NCBI GenBank assembly: GCA_020848735.1
Contig: JADLHO010000170.1
Location: 1-64,000 of the forward strand
Reading direction: 5' to 3'
DNA length: 64,000 nucleotides
Origin: Planctomycetota bacterium
GTDB lineage: Bacteria; Planctomycetota; UBA1135; UBA2386
The notes beneath the pieces are model-generated. The model did no database searches. It worked only from the letters and a program-made list of their open reading frames with translations, and was not told where the DNA came from. The translations under genes were made by a program, and so were the position numbers. This document shows, piece by piece, positions 24,470-32,321 of the stretch; the first letter of the stretch is position 1; each line of letters opens with the position of its first letter.

Positions 24470-25717
24470 TCACGCCAGCACGCGCAGGAGCGGTGCGAAG
24501 CTCGTCGCCGGGACGTGCAGCGACGACGGCGCCAGATCCGCGGGGCGCCCTGCGGCGACCTGCGCGAGCACGCGCGCCGCGCCCTCGGTCTCCGCATGGG
24601 TGAAGCACCAGGCGGCGCCGCTGGTCTCCTCCACGATGCGCCACGCATCGCCGCGCTCGCCCAGGAAGAGCACCGGCCGCCTCGCCATCAGGTAGTCGTA
24701 GAGCTTGCCCGGAACGAAGATCTGGTCCGCCGGATCGGGGCTGTTGACCAGCAAGAGGGCGTCCATCGCCGCCATCGTGCGCAGCGCGTCGCCGTAACCC
24801 AGCAGGTCATGGCGCACGACGCGGACACGGACGGTCTCGGGCACCGCGGCGAGGTCCTCGTCGAGGAGACGCTTCGACTCGCCGCTGTCGCAGTAGACGT
24901 GGGCCGTGAGCTTCGCGAGCGCGTCGGGCGCGAGCCTCGCCATCGCATCCAGCACCGGGCGCATGCGTCGGCGCGGGAAGATCGTCCCGAAGAACCCGAG
25001 GTGGGCACCGGGGCCGAGCTGCACCCGGGGGCCGAGCTGCGCGATGCGATCTCCGAGCTCGTAGTCCGCGGTGTTGCGCATCAGCTCGACGCGCAGGCCC
25101 GCGATGTCCCCCATCGTCGTCCGGAACGACGCCAGGGCGTCCTCGGTGTTGAGGAAGAGGACGTCCGCCTTCGCGAGGATGCGCCGCTCCTTCGCGCTCA
25201 CCGCGCGCCGCAACCGCTCGCTCTTCGACTGACGCCAGGTGTTCCCCGAGAGCAGATCCCGGTAGTCGACGACGATGCGGATGCCGGGGCAGCGGCGGCG
25301 CAGGCGCGGCACGGCGGCGAGCTGCCCGTGCGGACCGCAGCAGAGCAGGACGGCATCGAGTCCCTCGCGACGGACGATCTCCGGAAGCTGCCGCCGCAGG
25401 CGACGCGCCCACTCGACGTGGCGATCGAAGACCGGCCAGAGATCGGGGAGCTTGAAGATCACCGTGCGGACGACCTTCTCGACGAAGCCGTTCGCGGTGC
25501 GATCGACGAGGTTGATGCCGCCGAGGCCGTGGACGACCACCGCGGGCGGGGTCACGGCCTCGAGCGTCGCGTCGCGCTTCTCGAGCGCCTTCGGGTCGAG
25601 CGTGACCCAGTGGACCGAGTGCCCGGCGCGCATCAGCTCACGGGTGAGGCGCAGGACGCGGTGGGATGCGACGGCGGGCTGCGGCGGCGCGAAGTAACTG
25701 ACGATCGCGATCTTCAC
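24470..25717 (-). CDS. Glycosyltransferase, GT4-like (GTG start)
   Basis: A 415-residue GT-B glycosyltransferase. It begins VKIAIVSYFAPPQPAVASHR, the typical N-terminal loop of WbuB-like GT4 enzymes, continues with LCCGPHGQLAAVPRLRRRCP and DYRDLLSG, and has a donor domain with HLGFFGTIFPRRR, VRVVRHDLLGYGDALRTMAA and FVPGKLYDYLMARRPVLFLG, the last being the GT4 donor-binding segment. The GTG at 25717 was chosen as the only in-frame start adjoining the first beta strand; there is no in-frame ATG nearby. It is divergent from the Wzx-like flippase gene and convergent with wecB, so it probably builds a polysaccharide repeat unit. Confidence 0.85.
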   Translation of the reverse strand: MKIAIVSYFAPPQPAVASHRVLRLTRELMRAGHSVHWVTLDPKALEKRDATLEAVTPPAVVVHGLGGINLVDRTANGFVEKVVRTVIFKLPDLWPVFDRHVEWARRLRRQLPEIVRREGLDAVLLCCGPHGQLAAVPRLRRRCPGIRIVVDYRDLLSGNTWRQSKSERLRRAVSAKERRILAKADVLFLNTEDALASFRTTMGDIAGLRVELMRNTADYELGDRIAQLGPRVQLGPGAHLGFFGTIFPRRRMRPVLDAMARLAPDALAKLTAHVYCDSGESKRLLDEDLAAVPETVRVRVVRHDLLGYGDALRTMAAMDALLLVNSPDPADQIFVPGKLYDYLMARRPVLFLGERGDAWRIVEETSGAAWCFTHAETEGAARVLAQVAAGRPADLAPSSLHVPATSFAPLLRVLA

Positions 25718-25777
25718 GGCTACGGAAGGACCGATGACATGGCCGATCGAGGAATCACCTCGGCGCGAGGGGCAGGG

Positions 25778-25787
25778 ATAGTAGCCT
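25778..25787. promoter_or_regulatory. Overlapping divergent -10-like elements
   Basis: TACTAT on the minus strand (25783-25778) and TAGCCT on the plus strand (25782-25787) overlap by two bases between the divergent glycosyltransferase and flippase genes. Only one direction could be served at a time, which would tie expression of the two genes together. No -35 elements are obvious. Confidence 0.35.
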
Positions 25788-25835
25788 CGCGCCTGCGCGA
25801 CGCACCGAGCTCTTTCGGCGTCGCGACCCGGCCGC

Positions 25836-27356
25836 ATGAGCGCCCTCCGAACCTTCGCCCGCAACATCGTCAGCAACTGGGCCGGCGTGCTCGTCAACGC
25901 CGTCATCGCCTTCGAGCTGACGCCGTTCGTCGAGTCGCGGCTGGGCGGATCCGCCTGGGGCCTGTGGGGTCTCCTGATCTCCTGCACGGGCTACTACGGC
26001 CTGCTGGACCTCGGCATCCGCTCGGCGGTCGCACAGTACGTGACGCGCTACCTCGCGAAGGGCGATCACGACGGCGTCCGGCGCACGATCAACACGGCGC
26101 TGATGATCCTGCTCGCGGCCGCGCTGGCCCTCGTGCCGGTCATCCTGCTGGTCGCGTGGTTCGCGCCGTCGATCTTCACGATCCACGGCGTCGACGACGA
26201 CACCGCCCGCCTGCTCTTCGCGGTCGTCGGCGCGGGGGTCGCGATCAACCTGCCGCTGACGATCTTCCAGACGGCCACCTACGCGCGGCAGCGCTTCGAC
26301 CTCGCGCAGGGCATCGGCATCACGCAGCGGATCGTCGCCGCCGGTCTGACGGTCTGGGCCCTGCACGCGGGGTATGGGCTCGTCGGGATGTCGGTCATCC
26401 ACCTCGGCTGCAACCTCGGCGCCAACCTCGTCCACGTCCGGCTGTCCTACCGGCTGTTGCCCGGCCTCGCGCTGTCGCGGCACGCCTTCAGCCGCGACTC
26501 GATGCGCGAGCTGTTCGGCTTCAGCCTCTGGAACGTGCTGATCAACGCCGCGGACCAGGTGTCCGTGCATGCGAGTGCGCTGATCATCGCCATCGTGCTG
26601 TCCGACACGGCGCTCGCGCACTTCAACATGGGCGCGATCCTCGTGCCGTACGCGCTCCAGCTCGTGAACTCGATCGCGTGGACGCTGACCCCGCAGGCGA
26701 CCTCGCTCGATGCGCGTGGCGATCACGAGGCGACCCGCAACCTGTTCCTCGGCGGCACGCGCGCGATCGTCGCGTTCTCGGCGATCCTCATCGGCGGGAT
26801 CGCGATGCTCGGCGACGAGCTGCTGCAGCTCTGGGTCGACGCGAAGTACACCGACGGCAAGGACTACGTCTCGAGCGGCACCATCCTGGTGGTGCTGACC
26901 TTCGGGACGCTGTTCCGCGCGATCCCGACGACGGCGAAGCAGATCTGCTTCGGGCTGCGCGAGGTGCGCTTCCTGGCACGCGTCACCGCCTTCGAGGCGA
27001 GTGCCAACATCCTGCTCACCGTCGTGCTGGTCTGGCGGTACGGCATCCTCGGCGCGGCGATCGCGAACACCGCGTCGGTGGCGCTGACGCAGCTCTGGAT
27101 GATCCCGGCCTTCGTCGTGCGTCGGATCGGGGTGAGCTGGTTGGCTTCGCTCCGCGTGCTGTTCGCCGGCGGCATCGTGCTGGCGACCATCCCGGCGATC
27201 GATCTGCTCGCGGCGCAGGTCGTGGGCGCGGACACCTGGTCGGGCTTCCTCGTGCGCGTGGCGATGGTCGGCGTACCCGCGACCGCGCTCGCCCTCTTCG
27301 CGGGCACGACGCCGCAGGAGAAGGAGCGCCTGCTCCGCCGCTTCCGTCGGGCGTGA
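25836..27356 (+). CDS. Polysaccharide flippase, Wzx-like (MOP superfamily)
   Basis: A 506-residue integral membrane protein with about 12-14 hydrophobic helices and the order of MOP-superfamily lipid-linked oligosaccharide flippases. The N-terminal FARNIVSNWAGVLVNAVIAF, later GYYGLLDLGIRSAVAQYVTR and central ELFGFSLWNVLINAADQ are typical of Wzx/RfbX proteins. It would move undecaprenyl-linked repeat units from the inner to the outer leaflet of the cytoplasmic membrane. It lies beside wecB and a GT4 gene. A polymerase (Wzy) and a chain-length regulator are not visible in the window. Confidence 0.85.
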   Translation: MSALRTFARNIVSNWAGVLVNAVIAFELTPFVESRLGGSAWGLWGLLISCTGYYGLLDLGIRSAVAQYVTRYLAKGDHDGVRRTINTALMILLAAALALVPVILLVAWFAPSIFTIHGVDDDTARLLFAVVGAGVAINLPLTIFQTATYARQRFDLAQGIGITQRIVAAGLTVWALHAGYGLVGMSVIHLGCNLGANLVHVRLSYRLLPGLALSRHAFSRDSMRELFGFSLWNVLINAADQVSVHASALIIAIVLSDTALAHFNMGAILVPYALQLVNSIAWTLTPQATSLDARGDHEATRNLFLGGTRAIVAFSAILIGGIAMLGDELLQLWVDAKYTDGKDYVSSGTILVVLTFGTLFRAIPTTAKQICFGLREVRFLARVTAFEASANILLTVVLVWRYGILGAAIANTASVALTQLWMIPAFVVRRIGVSWLASLRVLFAGGIVLATIPAIDLLAAQVVGADTWSGFLVRVAMVGVPATALALFAGTTPQEKERLLRRFRRA

Positions 27357-27369
27357 GGCGAGCGGTCGG

Positions 27370-28053
27370 TCAGCCGCGCTCGCCGAAGATCGCGCTGCCG
27401 ACGCGCACCAGCGTCGAACCGGCGCCGATCGCGGCCTCGAGGTCGCCGCTCATCCCGAGGCTGAGGATCGGCAGGGGCATGCCGAGTCGGTCGGCGAGTC
27501 GGGTGTGCGCCTCCGCGACGGACGAGAAGACCGGCGACGGATCGCCGACCAGCGGCCCCATGGCCATCGTGCCGCGCAGGCGCAGCACGCCGCTGCGGAC
27601 CACCGCGTCGGCGAGGGCCGGCAACCCGGCGAGCGGACAACCGTGCTTGCTCGCCTCGCCGGTCGCGTCGGCCTGCACGAGCACGTCCAGCGTGCGGCCT
27701 CGCGCGGCGCAGAGCTCCGCGAGGCGCTCGACGAGCTTCTCGCGGTCCACGGAGTGCACGAGTGCGAGGTCCGGCACGTCGAGGAGCGCCGCGACCTTGT
27801 TGGTCTGGAGGCTGCCGATCATGTGCCAGCGGAGGCCGCGCCCCGCGAACGCCGCGGCCTTGGGCGCGAGCTCCTGTACGCGGTTCTCGCCGAACTCGAG
27901 CTGCCCCGCGGCAACTGCCTCCTGCACGGCCGCCGCGGGATGCGTCTTGCTGACGGCGAGCAGGGCCACCTGGGTGGGGTCACGGCCGACCCGCGCGCAG
28001 ACCTCGGCGATGCGCCGCCGCACCCCGGCGAGACGTTCGGCGATCGCGCTCAT
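27370..28053 (-). CDS. yggS: YggS/PROSC-family PLP homeostasis protein
   Basis: A 227-residue single-domain PLP-binding barrel protein. Lys36 in LLAVSKTHP is the Schiff-base lysine; FGENRVQE, WHMIGSLQTNK, LDVLVQADATGEASKHGC, GTMAMGP and LSLGMSGDLEAAIGAGSTLV are family signatures. The family has no known catalytic activity and is thought to buffer and deliver pyridoxal phosphate. It is the last gene of a four-gene operon with prfB, purH and a hypothetical gene, 16 bases after the previous stop. The stop is 13 bases from the convergent flippase gene. Confidence 0.92.
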   Translation of the reverse strand: MSAIAERLAGVRRRIAEVCARVGRDPTQVALLAVSKTHPAAAVQEAVAAGQLEFGENRVQELAPKAAAFAGRGLRWHMIGSLQTNKVAALLDVPDLALVHSVDREKLVERLAELCAARGRTLDVLVQADATGEASKHGCPLAGLPALADAVVRSGVLRLRGTMAMGPLVGDPSPVFSSVAEAHTRLADRLGMPLPILSLGMSGDLEAAIGAGSTLVRVGSAIFGERG

Positions 28054-28069
28054 CGTTCGCCCACGCCCC

Positions 28070-28429
28070 TCACTCGTCCCAGTGGGCGGTCAGCGGACCC
28101 GGGAAGAGCCGCCGGCCGCGCGCGAGCAGGAGCGCGCGGTCCTCGAAGTCGTGGAAGTTCGTGAGCAGGACATCGAAGACGTCGTACTCATCGACGAGTC
28201 CCGCCCAGGCCACGAGTGCCGCCTGCACGCGCGAGTCCCCGCGATGCCGTTCGCCGATCTCGCGGCAGACCTTGTTCACGAAGTTCCGCGACTCGTTGCG
28301 GAAGGTGTCGGGCTGCGCGGCCGCGGGATCGATGCCGAACGACTCGAGGAGCTCGTTGCGGTACTCGGTGCCGATCTGCGCGAGCGATGCGCCGAGGAGC
28401 ACGCTCTGCGAAGCCTCGTGGACGTTCAT
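28070..28429 (-). CDS. Hypothetical 119-residue protein between purH and yggS
   Basis: A small soluble protein without signal peptide or membrane helix, beginning MNVHEASQSVLLGASLAQIG and containing TFRNESRNFVNKVCREIGER and LLTNFHDFEDRALLLARGRR. It is predicted to be mostly helical. The family was not recognised. Spacing of 12 bases after purH and 16 before yggS places it inside the operon, and codon use resembles its neighbours, so it is very likely expressed. Confidence 0.7.
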   Translation of the reverse strand: MNVHEASQSVLLGASLAQIGTEYRNELLESFGIDPAAAQPDTFRNESRNFVNKVCREIGERHRGDSRVQAALVAWAGLVDEYDVFDVLLTNFHDFEDRALLLARGRRLFPGPLTAHWDE

Positions 28430-28441
28430 GCGCCGCGGTCC

Positions 28442-30025
28442 TCAGTGCCGGAAGTGCCGGACCCCGGTGAAGACCATCGCGATGCCGACGCGATCCGCCG
28501 CGGCGATGACCTCGTCGTCGCGCTTGCTGCCTCCGGGCTGGATCACGGCGCCGATGCCCGCGGCGAGGGCGGCCTCGAGACCGTCGGCGAAGGGGAAGAA
28601 CGCATCCGACGCGAGGACGGCGCCGCGGGACTGCGTGCCAGCCTTCTCCACCGCGATGCGCACGGAGTCGATACGGCTCATCTGGCCGGCGCCGACGCCG
28701 CAGGTCGCCAGCGCGCCGTCGTCGGTGCGTCGTGCGAGCACGATCGCGTTCGACTTCACGTGCTTGCAGACCCGCCAGGCGAACGCGAGGACCGCCGACT
28801 CCGCGCTGCTCGGCGGCCGCCGCGTGACCGTGACGAGGTCCTGGGACGACGCGGCGGGGGCATCGGAGTCCTGGACGAGGAATCCGCCCGAGACCATGCG
28901 CACGGTGGGAATCGAGCGCGTGTCGGGCAGCGTGCCGAGGTCGAGCACACGCACGTTGCGGCCCCACTTCGCCGCGCCGAGGGTCGCGATCGCGTCGGCT
29001 TCGATGCCGGGAGCGACGATCGCTTCGACGAAGGTGCCGCGCTCCACCATCGCCGCGGCCGTGCTCGCGCTCAGCGGGCGGTTCGTCGCGATGATCCCGC
29101 CGTAGGCGCTGACCGGGTCGGCGGCCAGCGCGGCGAGGAACGCGCCCGTGGGCGTCGGCGCCGTCGCCGTGCCGCACGGGTTGTTGTGCTTCACGATCAC
29201 GAAGGCCGGCTCCGCGAACTCGAGGGCGAGGCCCAGCGCCGCGTCGAGGTCGAGCAGGTTGTTGTAGCTGAGCTCCTTGCCGCCCAACTGCCGCGCGCGG
29301 GCGAGCGAGGCCCCGACCGCGTCGGGATCCGCGTAGAGCGCCGCGGACTGATGCGGGTTCTCGCCGTAGCGGAGGCCCTGCATGCGGGCACCCGCGAGCG
29401 CGAAGAACTCGCCGTAGCGCGCTTCGCCGGGTTCGTGCGCCCGTTCGTCGTCGAACCACCGCGCGATCGCGACGTCGTAGGCCGCGGTGTGCGCGAAGGC
29501 CTTGCCGGCGAGTCGCCGCAGGAGCGGCTTCGGCGAGGCCTGGGACTCCGCGCGGAGCGCGGCGAGCACCGACGGGTAGTCGGCCGGATCGACGACGACG
29601 GCCACCGACTCGTGGTTCTTCGCCGCGCTGCGCAGCATCGACGGCCCGCCGATGTCGATGTTCTCCACGATCTCGTCGCGCGTCACCCCGGGTCGCCGGA
29701 GCGTCTCGCGGAACCGGTAGAGATTCACCGCGACGACGTCGATGGGGTCGATCCCATGCGCGGCCATCGCCGCGCGGTCCTCCGCGCGATGACGGCGTGC
29801 CAGCAGGCCGCCGTGCACCTTCGGATGCAGCGTCTTCACGCGGCCGTCCATCATCTCGGGGAAGCCCGTGTAGCTCGCGACCTCGGTCGCCGGCACGCCG
29901 GCCTGCTCGAGCACGCGGAAGGTGCCGCCGGTCGAGAGGATCGAGAAGCCGAGCTCGACGAGCCCGCGCGCGAACTCGACCACGCCGGTCTTGTCCGTCA
30001 CGGAGATCAACGCGCGTCGCTGCAT
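28442..30025 (-). CDS. purH: Bifunctional AICAR transformylase/IMP cyclohydrolase
   Basis: A 527-residue PurH of usual length, catalysing the last two steps of IMP synthesis in the cytoplasm. The N-terminal cyclohydrolase domain (about residues 1-195) has ALISVTDKTGVVEFARGL, LSTGGTFRVLEQAG, VKTLHPKVHGGLLARR, then VVAVNLYRF and ENIDIGGPSMLRSAAKN. The transformylase domain has LRYGENPHQSAALY, the catalytic Lys-His pair in IVKHNNPCGTA, then SAYGGIIATNRPLS and the C-terminal ASDAFFPFADGLEAALAAGI. All known key residues appear intact. It follows prfB by 17 bases. Confidence 0.96.
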   Translation of the reverse strand: MQRRALISVTDKTGVVEFARGLVELGFSILSTGGTFRVLEQAGVPATEVASYTGFPEMMDGRVKTLHPKVHGGLLARRHRAEDRAAMAAHGIDPIDVVAVNLYRFRETLRRPGVTRDEIVENIDIGGPSMLRSAAKNHESVAVVVDPADYPSVLAALRAESQASPKPLLRRLAGKAFAHTAAYDVAIARWFDDERAHEPGEARYGEFFALAGARMQGLRYGENPHQSAALYADPDAVGASLARARQLGGKELSYNNLLDLDAALGLALEFAEPAFVIVKHNNPCGTATAPTPTGAFLAALAADPVSAYGGIIATNRPLSASTAAAMVERGTFVEAIVAPGIEADAIATLGAAKWGRNVRVLDLGTLPDTRSIPTVRMVSGGFLVQDSDAPAASSQDLVTVTRRPPSSAESAVLAFAWRVCKHVKSNAIVLARRTDDGALATCGVGAGQMSRIDSVRIAVEKAGTQSRGAVLASDAFFPFADGLEAALAAGIGAVIQPGGSKRDDEVIAAADRVGIAMVFTGVRHFRH

Positions 30026-30042
30026 GGTGTCGCCTCCCGCGC

Positions 30043-31147
30043 TCAGTCCTTGACCCGCACGCCCTTGAGCCAGGCCTCGATGAACTTGTCGAGGTCACCG
30101 CCGAGCACGCTGTCGACGTTCGAGGTCTCCACGCCCGTGCGCAGGTCCTTGACCATCTGGTAGGGCTGGAGGACGTAGCTGCGGATCTGGTTGCCCCAGC
30201 TGATGGCACCACGCTCGCCGTAGAACTTCGCGAGCTCCTCCTTCCGCTTCGCTTCCTCGAGCTGGTAGAGCTTGCTCTTCAGCACCTTCATCGCGAGGGC
30301 GCGGTTCTTGTGCTGGCTGCGCTCCTGCTGGCACGAGACCACGACCCCGGACGGGATGTGGGTGATGCGGATCGCGGACTCGGTCTTGTTGACGTGCTGA
30401 CCACCCGCACCGCTCGAGCGGAACGTGTCGACCCGCAGGTCCTTGTCGTCGATGACGATCTCGATGTCGTCGTCGAGCTCCGGGATGACCTCGAGCGAGG
30501 CGAACGAGGTCTGCCGGCGCGCCTGCCCATCGAAGGGCGAGATGCGCACGAGGCGGTGCACGCCCTGCTCGGCACGCAGTCGTCCGTAGGCGTAGGGTCC
30601 CTTGATGAGATAGGTCACCGAGCGGATGCCGGCTTCCTCACCGCGCTGGAAGTCCTGCTCCTCGACGTCGAAGCCGTGGTCCTCCGCCCAGTGGACGTAC
30701 ATCTTCGCGAGCATCTCGGCCCAGTCCTGGGCATCGATGCCACCGGCGCCGGGTGCGATCGTGATGATCGCGTTCTTGGCGTCATGCTCGCCGCTGAGCA
30801 TCACCTGGAACTCGAGGGCATCGAGCGTGTGCGTCATCTCGACCAGCAGCTTGTCGAGGTCCGAGACGACGCTGTCCGGGTCCTCCTCTCCGAGTTCGAG
30901 GACGACCTGCGCGTCCTCGGTCAGCTTCTGGACGCGATCGAGCGGGTCGACGATGGAGCCGAGCTTGCGCTTCTCCTGGACGGTGGCCTGGGCCGCCTCC
31001 TGACGGTCCCAGAAGCCCGGCTGACTCATCTTGTGGTCGATGCCACGGAGCTCACGGTGCTTGGCTTCGTAGTCAAAGACTCACCTTGAGCTGCTGCACG
31101 CGGCGTTCGATGTCGCGGATCTTCTGGCGGTGCCCGTCGAGGTTCAT
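30043..31147 (-). CDS. prfB: Peptide chain release factor 2, programmed +1 frameshift
   Basis: RF2 is encoded in two overlapping frames. The first runs from ATG 31147 through 24 codons to a UGA stop (31075-31073); the second continues at GAC (31074) to the stop at 30043, giving 367 residues, almost exactly the E. coli length. The join reads LKVSL then DYEAKHRELRGIDHK, typical of RF2 domain 1. The stop-recognition tripeptide SPF (RISPFDGQARRQ) and the GGQ peptidyl-hydrolysis motif (SSGAGGQHVNKTES) are intact. RF2 reads UGA and UAA, so low RF2 promotes the frameshift and raises its own synthesis. It is the first gene of the prfB-purH-hypothetical-yggS operon, with a -10-like element seven bases before the ATG. 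Confidence 0.95.
31072..31087 (-). promoter_or_regulatory. prfB +1 frameshift signal (SD-like element, CTT TGA C)
   Basis: On the minus strand AAGGTG is followed by three bases and then CTT-TGA-C, the same layout as the E. coli prfB site (purine-rich SD-like element, 3-nt spacer, CUU UGA C). The peptidyl tRNA can slip from CUU to UUU while RF2-dependent termination at UGA is slow. The position after codon 24 matches known prfB genes. Confidence 0.93.
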
Positions 31148-31154
31148 CGGGCGG

Positions 31155-31182
31155 AACGTAGCACGCGCCGGGTCGCGGACAA
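31155..31182 (-). promoter_or_regulatory. prfB promoter candidate, TTGTCC-16-TACGTT
   Basis: On the minus strand TTGTCC (31182-31177) and TACGTT (31160-31155) are 16 bases apart; the ATG follows seven bases after the -10. The geometry equals that of the lexA promoter and predicts a leaderless prfB mRNA. Confidence 0.45.
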
Positions 31183-31455
31183 ACGCCTCGATCTCCGGCT
31201 TCGATTTCGTCTCACTCACGAAGCTGCGCTGGCAACGCCTGCGCGCCCGCGGAGACCGCGAGTCGGGGTGAGGACCGCCGAAGCGAGTCGCCGAGCGAGC
31301 CGAGAATGCCCTTGTCGCGACGCGCTCGCGCGCTCGCTCGCTCCGGACCAGTCCGGGGCGGAACGGAACACTGGAGGGGGAAGCCGCGGCGGGGAGATTC
31401 GCCGACTTCGATCCTTTGCCTGCAGTCCTGCTGCGGTTTCCCTCCACCTTTCGCG
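31183..31455. other. Intergenic region upstream of prfB, no gene recognised
   Basis: Together with the promoter this makes a 308-base stretch between prfB and the membrane protein gene. It contains short GC-rich direct repeats (runs of GCTCGC and GCGAG around 31315-31340) but no convincing frame, RNA or terminator. Confidence 0.4.
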
Positions 31456-32313
31456 CTAGCCGGCGACGTCGCGCGAGGCGACGCGGCGCGCGCTGACCGT
31501 GAGGCCGACCCACACGGCGATCCCGAGCGAGACGCCGACCTGCGAGACGAGCGCCGCAGCCGCGAGTCGTCCGCGCACCTCGAGCAGGGCCACGGTCGCC
31601 TCGCCGATCCCGAAGGCGAGGCCGAGCCAGAGCGCGAGCCAGAGCGCGAGGATCAGGGTCGTCCGCAGAGGCTGCGTCGCACAGCGCCAGAGCGCGACCG
31701 AGATGCCGACCAGCGCGGAGCGACGGCCGTTCGCCGCGAGCCAGGCCATCGCGACCTTGGCGACGAAGAGCAACGCGAGGAAGGCCGCGCCGCGACCGAG
31801 GTCGAACGCGTGCAGCAGGTGCAGCCAACGCACGGTGAACGGTCCGAGCTCGAAGGCGACGGCGCCGGGCTCGCGGTCGTAGAGCCAGCGATGCCGGAGC
31901 GCGTGGTCGGCGGCCTCGAGACCCCAGCCGAGCAGCAGGGCAAGCAACCCGAACACGACGAACACGCGCAGGTTGGTGAGGAACCCCGCCGCACCGGCGA
32001 TCAGGAACTGGCGGAACGGCCGCCGCCCGGTCACGCCGACGTAGCCGAGGATGCCGCCGGTGAAGAACACGCCGAGGATCAGCGCGAGGGCGAGCGAGGC
32101 CCCGAGTTCCACGGACAGGCCCGCGAGCAGCTCGCCGTCGGCGGGCAGGACCGTCGGCGATCGGAAGCGCGGCGCATGCGGCGCCGCCGCGTCGCCCGCC
32201 GCGAGCGCCGCCGCGACCGCGATCGCCGTGACGACGACCCAGAGACACGCGAGCACGCGCGGCGCGAGCAGCGCGGACCAGAGGGCGAGGGCGACGTCAC
32301 GGAAGGCGTTCAT
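31456..32313 (-). CDS. Polytopic membrane protein of unknown function
   Basis: A 285-residue protein with about six hydrophobic helices (for example VLACLWVVVTAIAVAAALAA, LALALILGVFFTGGILGYVG, VFVVFGLLALLLGWGL, LILALWLALWLGLAFGIG). The layout is similar to uncharacterised membrane proteins sometimes found next to peptidase or lipid genes; no family is assigned. The ATG at 32313 is eight bases after the stop of the M1 peptidase gene, so the two are likely co-transcribed. Confidence 0.75.
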   Translation of the reverse strand: MNAFRDVALALWSALLAPRVLACLWVVVTAIAVAAALAAGDAAAPHAPRFRSPTVLPADGELLAGLSVELGASLALALILGVFFTGGILGYVGVTGRRPFRQFLIAGAAGFLTNLRVFVVFGLLALLLGWGLEAADHALRHRWLYDREPGAVAFELGPFTVRWLHLLHAFDLGRGAAFLALLFVAKVAMAWLAANGRRSALVGISVALWRCATQPLRTTLILALWLALWLGLAFGIGEATVALLEVRGRLAAAALVSQVGVSLGIAVWVGLTVSARRVASRDVAG

Positions 32314-32321
32314 CGTCCGGT

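Noticed and set aside
24515-30163. Very long open frame on the plus strand across the glycosyltransferase, flippase, yggS, purH and prfB genes
   Set aside because: It is a by-product of high GC and few stop codons. Its translation is rich in Arg, Ala, Asp and His without motifs, and real genes with clear families occupy the same DNA in other frames.
31072-31078. Internal stop in prfB read as a disabling mutation or sequencing error
   Set aside because: The site has the full frameshift signal at the expected codon position and the second frame restores a normal RF2, so it is regulation, not damage.
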